Source: JADGNF01 sp964582085
Lineage (GTDB): Archaea > Thermoproteota > Bathyarchaeia > Bathyarchaeales > Bathycorpusculaceae
DNA: 64,000 nucleotides
Assembly (NCBI GenBank): GCA_964582085.1
Contig: CAZOPV010000017.1
Location: 1 to 64,000 of the forward strand
Direction of reading: 5' to 3'
Shown here: positions 1 through 9,394 of the stretch, piece after piece
Layout of the letters: each line of letters opens with the position of its first letter
Numbering within the stretch: the first letter of the stretch is position 1
Position numbers and translations under genes: made by a program
Notes under the pieces: model-generated
The model's database searches: none
Seen by the model: only the letters and a program-made list of their open reading frames with translations
What the model was told of the DNA's origin: nothing

Positions 1-203
1 CTATTGCTCTTTCCCCAATCAGTCGGAATTCCCGGGGTCAATAGCATGTTGTCAAGTAAGTCGCTACATTTTGCTGCGAGATATCTGTGGCGTTGATATA
101 GTATTGCTGTTTGTAATGTTTGGTTAAAGAGGCTTATGAAAAGAAGTAGTGCTCCTAAGAATACTGTCACAGAGACCAAGTGATCTATAGTTGAGCCTGC
201 CAT
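1..203 (-). CDS. Partial small membrane/pilin-like protein (C-terminus beyond window)
   Basis: Reading the minus strand from an ATG at 203 gives MAGSTIDHLVSVTVFLGALL and continues open for 67 codons to the window edge. The N-terminus is a short polar stretch followed by one hydrophobic segment (about residues 9-30), then a QRHRYLAAKCSDLLDNML stretch. A strong GGAGG lies 7-8 bases before the ATG, and the stop of the upstream TadE-like gene is only 12 bases away, so the two are co-transcribed. The architecture (short N-terminus, one helix, soluble domain) and the place downstream of a secretion ATPase and TadC-like gene suggest a pseudopilin or TadE/F-like pilus component. The family itself is not recognised, and the C-terminus is missing. 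Confidence 0.7.
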   Translation of the reverse strand, partial: MAGSTIDHLVSVTVFLGALLLFISLFNQTLQTAILYQRHRYLAAKCSDLLDNMLLTPGIPTDWGKSN

Positions 204-215
204 TTTTATGCCTCC

Positions 216-707
216 TTATTCTCCGAAGGATAAGCGAATAATGTACTCATCTCCATCCCAGAATTTTGTGGCTTTGATACATGCATTTGTGGAATTGCTT
301 ACGAAAGTGGATTCTATCCATTCAACATTTTGACCGAGAATAACAGAAGTGCTTACGGTTATTCCGGCAACTCCAAGTCTAAGCGTTATTTTCAAAACTT
401 TGCTTGAATTTAAAGCTGGGTCTAAAACGGTGCTTAGCGTCGCTGTTCCTGTGTATGGATAATTCTCTATAAAAGGCGGAACATTCGACTTCTGCGTTAA
501 AGTTCCCGCTGATATTGCATCATGGTTCAGGGAAAAATACATTTGCTGTATAGTGCCTCCTAAATGGCTTGCAGCATCTTGAAGGGCAAGCGTTCTTCTT
601 GAATCAACCCATATGTTCATAAGCCAATTTGCCGCTAATGGAAAGAGGAATATCTGCAAAATCAAAACCGGAATCATTATCACGTATTCAATAGTTATAT
701 GCGGCAT
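216..707 (-). CDS. TadE-like / pseudopilin membrane protein
   Basis: This 163-residue protein begins MPHITIEYVIMIPVLILQIF. An acidic residue sits just before a long hydrophobic helix (residues 8-32), which resembles TadE-like and type IV pseudopilin N-termini (a Glu followed by a hydrophobic assembly helix). The remainder is a beta-rich extracellular domain of about 125 residues with Asn-x-Ser/Thr sites. A GGAGG lies 7 bases upstream of the ATG. It sits between two other single-helix proteins downstream of a TadC/FlaJ-like protein and a secretion ATPase, so it is probably a minor pilin or pilus assembly protein at the cytoplasmic membrane. Assignment rests on architecture and context, not on a recognised catalytic motif. 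Confidence 0.7.
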   Translation of the reverse strand: MPHITIEYVIMIPVLILQIFLFPLAANWLMNIWVDSRRTLALQDAASHLGGTIQQMYFSLNHDAISAGTLTQKSNVPPFIENYPYTGTATLSTVLDPALNSSKVLKITLRLGVAGITVSTSVILGQNVEWIESTFVSNSTNACIKATKFWDGDEYIIRLSFGE

Positions 708-728
708 TCATAACCCTCCATAACAATT

Positions 729-1579
729 TTAAGCGTGAAGTCCTAAGGAAACCCTCACCTCACCTATATAAAATTCGACAATAGAGTCATCAGGCACATC
801 AAAGGTTTCTTCTGTACTCTTAAAGTTGAAAAAAGCAGAATCAAAACCTAACCCTACATTTGGAAAAGTAACATTTATTCTAACTGTATCAACTCCACTT
901 TCCGTCACTCTACTAACACCTTTTCCAGCTATTGTAATAGACTGAGAACGTCGGGGGTGTTCTCCTTGTGCAAGATATGGCAAATAAAATTTGAAATAGT
1001 CCTTTGTTTCTGACCCAACCTTTATCGTTGAGTTTAGCATTCTTATTGACGGCGCAGCAACCACTCGTATATAGCTTCCATCTATCATGGGTATTTTTTC
1101 AATAACGAATATGTGACTTACTGGCGCCGAGGTTCCAACTTGCAGAAAGGAACCGTCTGAAGAAGGGAATATGCGTTTAAAATAGTCATTACCTAGCGTG
1201 TATCTGCTTACCGACATCTTGAAAATAATTATGCCAGTTCTATTCGTTACAAGTAACTCCCAATTAGAGTTTCTATACACATAAACTGAATATTCTAACA
1301 CTGCAGATTGAAAATCTACCTGACCATACCTGCTTGCATAACGAATTGTCTGTGTACGTCCTATCGTCCATGCCACATCGTCTATTTGAAGCCCAACCGT
1401 CTGCATAAACTGTTCCATAGTAGTAAATTCGTTCTCAGCCATTCGCGCCGTCAAAAAATTGTTTGCAAATGCAATCGTTACTAACAACAGTATTACAATA
1501 GCGCTTGTTAAAATGACTGTGGAAATTGCTGGACTAACCGCTCTTTTATCTTTTCTTAAACTATGAAACTGGACCCCAT
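729..1579 (-). CDS. Archaeal pilin-like protein, start region apparently frameshifted
   Basis: The long frame encodes RKDKRAVSPAISTVILTSAI followed by a hydrophobic stretch and about 230 residues of beta-rich extracellular domain. A basic KR followed by AVSPAIST and a hydrophobic helix is the classic archaeal class III (pilin) signal, cleaved by a PibD-type peptidase. The frame has no ATG, GTG or TTG before this leader. An ATG at 1579, with AGGAGGAG 10-13 bases upstream, opens the neighbouring frame and stops after 7 codons. Adding one base to the C4 run at 1574-1577 would join that ATG to the pilin frame. The end given here assumes that join; otherwise translation would need a non-canonical start. 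The gene directly follows the TadC-like gene, whose TAG overlaps this ribosome-binding site. Confidence 0.7.
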
Positions 1580-1598
1580 TTCGCGTTTTTCTCTCCTC

Positions 1599-3302
1599 CT
1601 ATCCAAATTTTATAAATGTGGGTACCAATTTTGCTGCAAGTACGGCTATTATCACTAGAAGAGATGCATGCTTGAAGCCAGCAGCAATTGATTCTTCGCT
1701 TATCTTGCCCGCAACAATACCTATTAGATAGCTGTGGAAAATAGCTGAAGTTATGAACGTTGTTATCATCGGGCTCAAATCTTTTGATTGTTGACCTGTT
1801 TCAGCCACGCCCAAAGTGCCTGTCGTGAAACCTATCATCATTGTTGTCGTTGCTACAAGCAAGATTGCAGCAAAATAGGGCATTAGTATGTAAGGACGTA
1901 CAGCCATTTTCTTTTCCTTTTCAACCTCCTGAGTTAAATTGTTAAACCTTGTCAATGATTCAATCATGGCGATGGTGCCGCCTCCAACGTCTATTGTTTC
2001 AACAAGGAGAAACATCACAATTTGAGTCATCCAGCTTCGAGTTCTCTTGACAAAATCCATTATCACCTTTTTTACTGGCACTCCCCATGAAATCTCTGAA
2101 CTTATTTTGCGAAGTTCTTTGCTAAACTCGCCATAATCACGATTTGAAAGACTCTCAACGCACTTTTCTGGCGATAAACCTGTTTTCCTGACTTCTGTTA
2201 AATCTCTTAAAAAGCTATTAATACCTTGTTCAGTGCTGTTTTTCTTCTTTGAGAGTTTGCTGTTTACCACTGCTGCTGGTGCTGTTGCAACAAAAAGGGC
2301 TATTGCAATTGCCACAGGCATGTCAATTATATTCTGAAACGAACTGAAAAACGGAACTTCAATAAATCCCGCAAAGTTGGTTAGTAATAGAAATATTAGT
2401 ATGGCTATTATGCTGCAAATTCCAAAGACCTTGTATGGGCGCATTTCTACGACTGGCGTTTTAGGCTGCATGCTATGTGCCAGATAAATGAACATCAGCG
2501 AAAGCATAGGCGTAAACAAGTAGGTATAGAGGATTATGCCTGAATACATGGATATGCCGACGCTATAAATTGATTCTACGCTAAATAGAATGTAGAAACA
2601 TAGAGACATCAGAACCATCACTATTATGAAGGTTTCCAGAAGCATTCCAAGTCTTTCTGCTGCAGCTTTGACTCGTAAGGCTCTTGTTTTGAAAATGTCC
2701 TCGGCTTTTCTTTCAAGGAAATGTCCGATGTCACCGCCTATAATTACTGTCGAAGCGTATCCAGATAGGAAATCTTTGTAAACATCTAACGGATTTTTCT
2801 TGGCTGCGTTCTCAATGGCTGTAAGGGGGTCTATTCCAAAAATTTCCACATCCTTTATGATTTCTCTTGCTTCGCTTCTCATAGCAGGCATTAATTCAAC
2901 TTCTGCAAGTCGTTTGAAACTTGTGTAAGGAGCTATGCCTCCAGAAGCCATAACGCTGATATAAGCGGCTGCAAAAGGCATCTCTCTTTCCAAGTTGCTT
3001 GCTCTGTCGCTGGCTCTAGACATTGGTATAAGCAGGAACCCTATCATTATGTAGAAGGGAAGCGGTACGAGGAAAATTATTGGAAGAAAACCATAAAAGT
3101 ATAGGATCAGTATTGAAACTATTGTAGCTGGTAGTGTCAAAACAGCAGCAAAGAACATTAAGGAAACATAGGTTTCTGGGTAAATCTTGATTTTTGCCCT
3201 TTCCAGATAATCTTTGAACTCAAAAACATGTTTTAGAAAGGAAGGCGCTAATCTTCCGAAGAGGCGGAAAGACCAAGCCTCAAGGGTTTCTAGCAACGGC
3301 AA
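1599..3302 (-). CDS. Type II/IV secretion or archaeal pilus membrane platform protein (TadC/FlaJ-like)
   Basis: This 567-residue integral membrane protein contains two T2SSF-type units: cytoplasmic helical domains at about residues 100-215 and 350-460, each followed by a cluster of membrane helices (around 225-310 and 465-565). Further helices lie at 45-90. The repeated PFAAAYISVMASGGI-like and glycine-rich GGDIGHFLE / GGGTIAMIE stretches are typical of TadC/FlaJ/GspF assembly platforms. It starts with TTG at 3302 after GAGGTGA, and the gene overlaps the end of the ATPase gene by 23 bases, so the two are translationally coupled. Its role is to anchor the ATPase to the membrane and guide pilin polymerisation. 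The substrate pilins are probably the three genes downstream. Confidence 0.9.
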   Translation of the reverse strand: MPLLETLEAWSFRLFGRLAPSFLKHVFEFKDYLERAKIKIYPETYVSLMFFAAVLTLPATIVSILILYFYGFLPIIFLVPLPFYIMIGFLLIPMSRASDRASNLEREMPFAAAYISVMASGGIAPYTSFKRLAEVELMPAMRSEAREIIKDVEIFGIDPLTAIENAAKKNPLDVYKDFLSGYASTVIIGGDIGHFLERKAEDIFKTRALRVKAAAERLGMLLETFIIVMVLMSLCFYILFSVESIYSVGISMYSGIILYTYLFTPMLSLMFIYLAHSMQPKTPVVEMRPYKVFGICSIIAILIFLLLTNFAGFIEVPFFSSFQNIIDMPVAIAIALFVATAPAAVVNSKLSKKKNSTEQGINSFLRDLTEVRKTGLSPEKCVESLSNRDYGEFSKELRKISSEISWGVPVKKVIMDFVKRTRSWMTQIVMFLLVETIDVGGGTIAMIESLTRFNNLTQEVEKEKKMAVRPYILMPYFAAILLVATTTMMIGFTTGTLGVAETGQQSKDLSPMITTFITSAIFHSYLIGIVAGKISEESIAAGFKHASLLVIIAVLAAKLVPTFIKFG

Positions 3303-4908
3303 TAGCTTTCACCTCTTCTCCCGCAATAATTTTTTCATAAATTTGCTTTGGTCTGGCGTGGTATTCTGCGATTATTGCAGCCACATCTTTGTAGCTTCTA
3401 ATGTTGCGTTCTCTCATCCAATGGAGCACATTTTTCCGTCTTTCCATTTCCTCAAGTAATTCTTTTTTGGTGATGCCCAAGCGTTCAGAAATTGCCGTCA
3501 ATAGTATACTTTTATCCAATGCAGGGATTTGCTCATCCTTTGCTGGATGCCACTTGAAAATATTCCTATAATCTTCGTAATCTGCAATTTCGCTAACATT
3601 CATAACACGTCTATAAGCCTTTTTCTCAGCGCCTTTTACAAGATGAACCCTTTGAATTGATAGCACAATATTCATCAATGGTATATACGCTGGAGCAATA
3701 TCCATAGGTTTCTGAGTCAAACGCTTAACTGCCGAATCCAAGTTTTCAGCGTGCATTGTACACAGACCACCGTGTCCTGTGGCTAGAGCTTGGAAAAGCA
3801 CGTAGGCTTCTTGTCCTCTTACCTCACCTACAATCAACACATCAGGACGATGCCTCATTGAAGTTTTCACAAGATCAAAAAGAGTAACTTCACCTACACT
3901 ACTGCCGCCTAAACCATAGCTTTGTCTAGCTATAAGCGAAACCCAGTTTTCATGTGGTAGGTTAAGCTCTGCTGTTTCCTCTATAGTGATTATTTTGCTG
4001 CCTGGCTTGATCAAGCATGCTAAAGAGTTCAGAGCTGTTGTTTTCCCTGCGGCTGTTCCACCTAAAACCATTATTGATGCCCTATTTTCGAGACATGTCC
4101 AGAAATATGCCGCCATTTCCTCTGAGAATGTGCCCAAATTTATCAGATCCACTATTGAGTAGGGGTCTTCTCTAAATTTTCTAATCGTAAAAGCTGTTCC
4201 AAAAGGTGTAACTTCCCGTCTATAGCATACTGCCAGCCTATGCTTACCAGGCAGTGAAGCGTCCACTATTGGGAAGGCTGAGCTTACATGTTTTCCTGCC
4301 ATGTGTACAAGTTTGACGACAATGTTGTCGAGTTCTTCGTCGCTTTCAAACTCAAGGTTTGTTTCAATGCTTTCGTAGTTTCTGTGCCAAACGTAAACTG
4401 GCTTATTAACTCCGTCGCATGAAATATCTTCTATGTTTGGGTCTCTCATTAATGGGTCAATTCGACCGAAACCTACAAGGTCTCTTTCTGCGTGATATAA
4501 AATCTTATACCATGAAACATCAGGCAACCAGCCTAAGCTGATACGGTATTTATCAACAATTTTCTTGGCTTCTTCTGCAAAAAATCTTCTTGGATCGAGA
4601 ATCTCCTCTTTTGGCGACTCAATTTCTGCGAGTAATATTTCCAAAATACGGTTGTAAACGCTTCTTTCTAACGGATCAAGCTGTAATTCATCCAGTACGT
4701 ATTTGTATTCGCCTATTTTGGGATTTTGCACTATTGCAACATGCGCAAAGGGTTCGTAAAGAGGATACTTGTCGATTACTTTGAATCCTCGAGGCACTGG
4801 TTTTGGTGGGGCTGGAGGAATAGCAGTTTGTTCTCGTTTTTTAAAACCTAGTTTGACTCTTACCTTTTTCAGCTTGCTTAGTGTTTCTTTGAGTCGTAGT
4901 TTTGTCAT
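3280..4908 (-). CDS. Type II/IV secretion system ATPase (GspE/VirB11/FlaI/TadA family)
   Basis: This cytoplasmic hexameric ATPase powers pilus or secretion assembly. Walker A GGTAAGKTTA lies at about residues 283-292, an acidic box (ITIEETAELN) follows, then Walker B with LIVGEVRGQEA near 354 and the His box GHGGLCTMHAEN near 375. The N-terminal 120 residues carry a basic, proline-rich stretch (PPAPPKPVP). Two starts are possible. The ATG at 4908 is preferred because AGGAGA lies 9 bases upstream; an in-frame ATG at 4932 has no ribosome-binding site. The final residues overlap the TadC-like gene. In archaea, ATPase plus platform plus pilin-like genes form adhesion pilus or Tad-like machines. 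Nothing here proves an archaellum, since no archaellin, FlaG/F or FlaH genes are seen. Confidence 0.93.
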   Translation of the reverse strand: MTKLRLKETLSKLKKVRVKLGFKKREQTAIPPAPPKPVPRGFKVIDKYPLYEPFAHVAIVQNPKIGEYKYVLDELQLDPLERSVYNRILEILLAEIESPKEEILDPRRFFAEEAKKIVDKYRISLGWLPDVSWYKILYHAERDLVGFGRIDPLMRDPNIEDISCDGVNKPVYVWHRNYESIETNLEFESDEELDNIVVKLVHMAGKHVSSAFPIVDASLPGKHRLAVCYRREVTPFGTAFTIRKFREDPYSIVDLINLGTFSEEMAAYFWTCLENRASIMVLGGTAAGKTTALNSLACLIKPGSKIITIEETAELNLPHENWVSLIARQSYGLGGSSVGEVTLFDLVKTSMRHRPDVLIVGEVRGQEAYVLFQALATGHGGLCTMHAENLDSAVKRLTQKPMDIAPAYIPLMNIVLSIQRVHLVKGAEKKAYRRVMNVSEIADYEDYRNIFKWHPAKDEQIPALDKSILLTAISERLGITKKELLEEMERRKNVLHWMRERNIRSYKDVAAIIAEYHARPKQIYEKIIAGEEVKAIAVARNP

Positions 4909-4975
4909 TGCATGTGTTCTCCTACTCAACATATATGATATGTACGGTCTATTAAATATTGCGTCTCAAGATACG

Positions 4976-7696
4976 TTACTGACTTTCTTCCTCCGTAGTA
5001 ATCACAATAATCTTCAACTTAATCAAAATAACAACCACGACAGCAATTATCACTGGAATAATTATCAGTAATATCGTTGTAAGAGGCCAACCTTCTTCTG
5101 GCTGTATTGCAGGAGTTACTATGATTGTTGTTTGGTTTTCACCGTTTATGTATCCATTCTTAGTGACGTTAACCGTTATGATTACAGATAACTGTACAGT
5201 TGTTTGTGGAGCGTTGTAAATGAATGTACAAGTGCCTGATGGGCTAGTAGTTTTGGTAGTTACAGAGAAGTCTCCGTAAGTGGATGATATTGTAACTATG
5301 GCGCCTGTAACAGGCGTCGCGTCTTCGTTGCATTTTACTGTGACTATAATATTTGCTGATTCTCCTGCCATAATATTGAGGGTACTTATCTGAATATTGA
5401 ATGTTCTTGGGTTCACTGTTATTTCCAGATAACCTATACCATCAGCGTATCCAATTTTTGTCGCTTGTGCTGTAATTGTAATATTTGTTTGCCAGCCGAC
5501 AGGCGGCGCCGTATAAACGAAAATCACGTTGCCATAACTATCTGTTGTTCCAGTAGACACTGAGAAAGTGCCATTTCCTGCCGTTATGGTAACGCTAGCA
5601 CCTGAAACGGCTACGTCATCATATTCTACATGAACAGATATGTTAAGTTTCGCCTCAGAAAGTGTAGCGTTGGTTACGGTGGTAATCTGGACAACAAGTA
5701 TTTTGGGTTCAACGGTTATAATTGTCTCTCCTACTCCATTCATGTAGCCATTTTTTGTTGCAGTTGCGGTTATAGTAATGTCCAAAAATGTTGTGGTTTG
5801 AGGAGCACTAAAAACAAGTGAAATAGCACCGTTTGAATCAGTGACTCCAGTCTGTGAAGAAAGTCTTCCACCAGTGGATATTATTATAACGCTAGCATTT
5901 GCTATAGGTTCTTCATTACTCTTGACATAAATCGAGATTTGTGCAGTTTCCTCAGATTTGACAGTATTTGGTGTCGAAACTATTTGAACTGAAAGGAATG
6001 GTGAAACTTCCAAATACTCATAATCTGAACCGTCTGCATAATCGCTTTTAGAGGCTCTTGCAACTATTCTAACATTAGCTATTTTAGTTATATCTGGCGC
6101 CGTGAAGGTTGTAAAGAAATTGCCGTTTGCATCAGTAAGTCCAAATGATTCTGTGAAATTTCCATCTTTCACTGAAAACAGTGTTACTGTTGCATTTTCC
6201 ACTGCTGTGGTTCCATTAGACACATAGACTGTTATCGAAACTTGTTCTCCTTCATGAACTTTGGAAGTATTCAAGTTAACATTAATTTGAAGTGATGGAA
6301 GATTTTGAACAGTTATTGTTGTAAGTACACTTGTGCTTGTAGTACCGTAATCATCCATTACTGTCAACGTTACATTAAAACTCTCAAATGGCGGACCTGA
6401 CAAGGAATATCTGTGAGTGAAAATCGATAATGTTGTCCAACCACTGCCACTTCCATCCCCAAAATCGAACAAATACTTGTCAACGCGACCATCGTTATCA
6501 AAAGAATTTGTAGCAAAAAACATGACATCTTCGTTTGGTGGAACCAAAAGTTTGTCAGTTAAAAGGACTGCCGTCGGAGGTGTATTGATATAGCCAATTG
6601 GTTTGGCTAAAAAGAATATAAAATCAAGATTAACTCCATCACCGCCAACAGGATTGCCTCTTCCATTAGGATTCAATGATTCATGATATGGTCCGCTTGA
6701 GTCTCCCCAATAATTTTGCTCTGCATCTACGGTGGCATTATATAATACATCCATGCCCATTTCATTTCCATAGATATCGTTTAAGTGGGTTGCATGATTT
6801 CCTTCTTCATATAAAATTCCAATTCGATTGTAAGAGACTGAATTGTTGGTGATTTGTATGCTTGTAGGTGTTGAGATGTGAAATCCTTCGTTGTTTGATG
6901 ATACAATGTTATTAAGAATCGTAATGCCGCTATGCGCATTTGCGTCGATTTTTATCCCTACTTGACCGTTTGCCGAGATTATATTCTTGCTTATATCCAC
7001 GTTTGAAGTTTCATTTCCAGTTAACAGTATTCCATTTCCGTTGGCCATTATTGTATTATTTTGTATAATGACTTGCTCGTTTCCAGTTATTAGTATGCCA
7101 TTCCCTTGATTCTCTGATATTGTGCTCTCTTGAATCGTCAATTTGCTGTCGGTTATGGTGATACCATTTTGCTGACAAAAACTAATGGTAGTGTTATGAA
7201 CTAGTAGTTCGCTGTTCGTTGCTGCAATTCCATTTTGCGAAAATCCCACATTACAATTTCTAATTTCCACATTGCCATTTTCTACAAGTATTCCATACGT
7301 TGAGTAAGCTATGGTGCAGCCTATCAAAACAGACTTTTCTGTTCCGTTAAATATGATTGCATTCCAATCTCCCACTTCTGGTTCTTCTTTATTCGAAGTG
7401 AAAGTAATTGGCTTGTTCGTACCGTTGGCATACAATTTACCTAAAATAATTAATGAGAATTCCCCTCCAAACCGCACTTCTACACCAGGCTCTATGATTA
7501 ATGTCGCGTTTGAATAAACAGTAATACTTTTTGAAACTACAAAGGGGCTGTCTACAAGAGTCCAAACTGTATCTTGTGTAATCGGGCCTTCAATATAAGT
7601 TGCATCTACTTTTGGAAGTAATGTTCTACTTGTAAAATTAACAATGCTAAACATCATTGTCAATAAGATAACTAATATTTTCAAATACTTCTTCAT
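4976..7696 (-). CDS. Large surface-anchored protein: parallel beta-helix + PKD + four Big_1-like domains
   Basis: This 906-residue protein has, in order: an N-terminal signal/anchor helix (about residues 4-24); a NosD-type right-handed beta-helix with many short VxIxNNxI repeats (about 70-345); a PKD domain with FDFGDGSGSGW near 405; four tandem bacterial-Ig (Big_1/invasin-like) repeats of about 97 residues at 470-865, each ending in a xKxGYxxG motif; and a C-terminal membrane helix (about 872-893) with a short charged tail. The body is rich in Asn-x-Ser/Thr, as expected of a glycosylated archaeal surface protein. It is likely held in the membrane with its body outside. The secretion ATPase gene starts 68 bases downstream, so it may be an adhesin or sugar-binding protein tied to that system. 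No enzyme active site is visible. Confidence 0.85.
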   Translation of the reverse strand: MKKYLKILVILLTMMFSIVNFTSRTLLPKVDATYIEGPITQDTVWTLVDSPFVVSKSITVYSNATLIIEPGVEVRFGGEFSLIILGKLYANGTNKPITFTSNKEEPEVGDWNAIIFNGTEKSVLIGCTIAYSTYGILVENGNVEIRNCNVGFSQNGIAATNSELLVHNTTISFCQQNGITITDSKLTIQESTISENQGNGILITGNEQVIIQNNTIMANGNGILLTGNETSNVDISKNIISANGQVGIKIDANAHSGITILNNIVSSNNEGFHISTPTSIQITNNSVSYNRIGILYEEGNHATHLNDIYGNEMGMDVLYNATVDAEQNYWGDSSGPYHESLNPNGRGNPVGGDGVNLDFIFFLAKPIGYINTPPTAVLLTDKLLVPPNEDVMFFATNSFDNDGRVDKYLFDFGDGSGSGWTTLSIFTHRYSLSGPPFESFNVTLTVMDDYGTTSTSVLTTITVQNLPSLQINVNLNTSKVHEGEQVSITVYVSNGTTAVENATVTLFSVKDGNFTESFGLTDANGNFFTTFTAPDITKIANVRIVARASKSDYADGSDYEYLEVSPFLSVQIVSTPNTVKSEETAQISIYVKSNEEPIANASVIIISTGGRLSSQTGVTDSNGAISLVFSAPQTTTFLDITITATATKNGYMNGVGETIITVEPKILVVQITTVTNATLSEAKLNISVHVEYDDVAVSGASVTITAGNGTFSVSTGTTDSYGNVIFVYTAPPVGWQTNITITAQATKIGYADGIGYLEITVNPRTFNIQISTLNIMAGESANIIVTVKCNEDATPVTGAIVTISSTYGDFSVTTKTTSPSGTCTFIYNAPQTTVQLSVIITVNVTKNGYINGENQTTIIVTPAIQPEEGWPLTTILLIIIPVIIAVVVVILIKLKIIVITTEEESQ

Positions 7697-7875
7697 ATTT
7701 AAGCATCCATTTTTGTAGTTAAGCTCACAGTATCACTCTAACCAATGTTTCTTTAAACATTATGAATTCAAAATAAAATTTCAAAATCTGTACAATATCC
7801 CTTTTTTGCCAAAAAACTAGCAAGAGATTTAACATAGTAAAAGAACAACCTAAAAAGAACTAGGAGGATGTGCCA

Positions 7876-8649
7876 TTGAAAACTTTCGCTGCGTTTGCTT
7901 TGGAAAAATTTCCTCTAATAGTATCTGGAGACAATATAGCAGAAATAATAGTTAAAACTGCCAAAAAAAACGGCTTAAAAATTGATGAGGGAGACGTAAT
8001 AGTTGTTGCACAGAAAATTTTCTCTAAAGCTGAAAATAGAGTGGTTAAATTAAAAGACATTGTCCCCTCAAAAAAAGCTAAGGAAATTGCAAAACAGGCA
8101 GGAAAAAGTCCGAAGTTTGTAGAGTTGGTTCTGAAGGATACAAAAAATGTGGTAAAATCTTCTCGAGAAATATTAATCGTAGAAGATAAACGTGGTTTTA
8201 TATGTATAAATGCTGGAATAGACAAGTCAAACGTAGAAGGCAGAGGAAACTTTGCACTATTGCCAGAAAACCCAGACGAATCAGCAGAAAAATGTCGCAT
8301 GAAAATTAAAAAATTAACTGGTAAAAACGTCGCTGTTGTTATATGCGATACTTACAGTCGTCCCTTCAGGCGTGGGCAAGTAAACTTTGCTATAGGTGTA
8401 GCAGGGGTCAAACCATTTAAGGATTATAGAGGAAAGAAAGACCTTTTTAGACAAACTCTTAAAGTGAAAAACGTTGCGGTGGTAGATGAAATTGCCGCCG
8501 CGGCAGAACTTCTTATGGGACAAGCAAAGGAAGCAACACCTGTTGTCATTTTTAAAGGATTAAACGGCATAATCGAATTCTGCGATAAATGCAGTATCAA
8601 CGAACTGCAGATTTCAAGCGAAGAAGACTTGTTTAGAAATACGCTATGA
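7876..8649 (+). CDS. cofE: Coenzyme F420-0:L-glutamate ligase
   Basis: CofE adds glutamates to F420-0 with GTP to make the polyglutamated redox cofactor F420. The N-terminal portion has GDNIAEIIVKTA and IDEGDVIVVAQKIFSKAE, the family's typical opening. Around residue 157 the DTYSRPFRRGQVNFAIG motif forms the nucleotide/metal-binding core, followed by the AAAAELLMGQ segment. The length of 257 residues is normal. AGGAGG at 7862 lies 8 bases before a TTG at 7876, which is preferred over the GTG at 7870, only 2 bases from the Shine-Dalgarno. The gene stands alone, divergent from the surface-protein gene and convergent with the hydrolase gene 4 bases downstream. No other cof genes are in the window. 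Confidence 0.93.
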   Translation: MKTFAAFALEKFPLIVSGDNIAEIIVKTAKKNGLKIDEGDVIVVAQKIFSKAENRVVKLKDIVPSKKAKEIAKQAGKSPKFVELVLKDTKNVVKSSREILIVEDKRGFICINAGIDKSNVEGRGNFALLPENPDESAEKCRMKIKKLTGKNVAVVICDTYSRPFRRGQVNFAIGVAGVKPFKDYRGKKDLFRQTLKVKNVAVVDEIAAAAELLMGQAKEATPVVIFKGLNGIIEFCDKCSINELQISSEEDLFRNTL

Positions 8650-8653
8650 ACCT

Positions 8654-9286
8654 TTACCATTGCAGAAATGGATTACTGCGCTTCTCCTCGCCTATTGTTG
8701 TTTTTGGTCCATGACCAGGGTAAACAACATAATTATCGGGCAAAAATGCCAACTTCTTTAGAGAATCATTCATGGCATGTTCAGAACTTTCTGGAAAATC
8801 TGTTCTTCCAATCGAACCCATAAACAAAGTGTCACCAGTAAAAATTTCGTTTTCTCCTAAAAGTGATATACTTCCAAGGCTGTGACCTGGAGTGTGCATA
8901 ACTTTCAAATTTATCCTTCCAATTTTTATCGAATCTCCATCGTGCAGTATAATATCTGCTGATGGCGAGGAATCCTCAAAGCCAAAAAATTTAGCAATTT
9001 TTATGCCTAACACACCCAGCATATGTGCGTCAGATTCATGAATCAAAATTGGCACGTGAAATTTTTCTTTGACTATTCTATTTCCGCATGTGTGATCTGG
9101 ATGTCCATGAGTGTTTAAAATAAACTTCAATAGTAAGCCTTGCTCGCTGATTCGTTTAAAGATTTTTTCCGCTTCAAGGCGACTGTCAAAGCCGGGATCG
9201 ATGATTATCGCCTCTTTTGTGTGTTGGCAACTTACAAGATAGCAGTTTGTGAATAACTTGCCAACAGTGAACATTTGCACTATCAT
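8654..9286 (-). CDS. MBL-fold hydrolase, glyoxalase-II-like
   Basis: This 210-residue metallo-beta-lactamase-fold enzyme carries the dinuclear zinc signature HTHGHPDHTCG (about residues 58-68), a later HTPGHSLGS, a TGDTLF motif with the bridging Asp, and a C-terminal YPGHGPKT. This matches the small hydroxyacylglutathione-hydrolase-like (GloB2) group, which cleaves thioesters. The archaeal substrate is unknown, since glutathione is usually absent. The chosen ATG at 9286 lies 9 bases after AGGAG; TTG and ATG codons just upstream are too close to it. The gene is convergent with cofE. Confidence 0.88.
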   Translation of the reverse strand: MIVQMFTVGKLFTNCYLVSCQHTKEAIIIDPGFDSRLEAEKIFKRISEQGLLLKFILNTHGHPDHTCGNRIVKEKFHVPILIHESDAHMLGVLGIKIAKFFGFEDSSPSADIILHDGDSIKIGRINLKVMHTPGHSLGSISLLGENEIFTGDTLFMGSIGRTDFPESSEHAMNDSLKKLAFLPDNYVVYPGHGPKTTIGEEKRSNPFLQW

Positions 9287-9394
9287 TGTCATCAACTCCT
9301 AAAAAATGGTTTGGAAAATTAATAAAGTGTTTGCATGTTTTTTATGCCTTTTTGAACTCCAAAACCATTAAATCTTTTGGAAGAATAAAATATT

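Noticed and set aside
7860..8300. A minus-strand frame of about 146 codons opposite cofE
   Set aside because: It is the shadow of the cofE codon pattern, with no start signal; the F420 ligase motifs confirm the plus strand.
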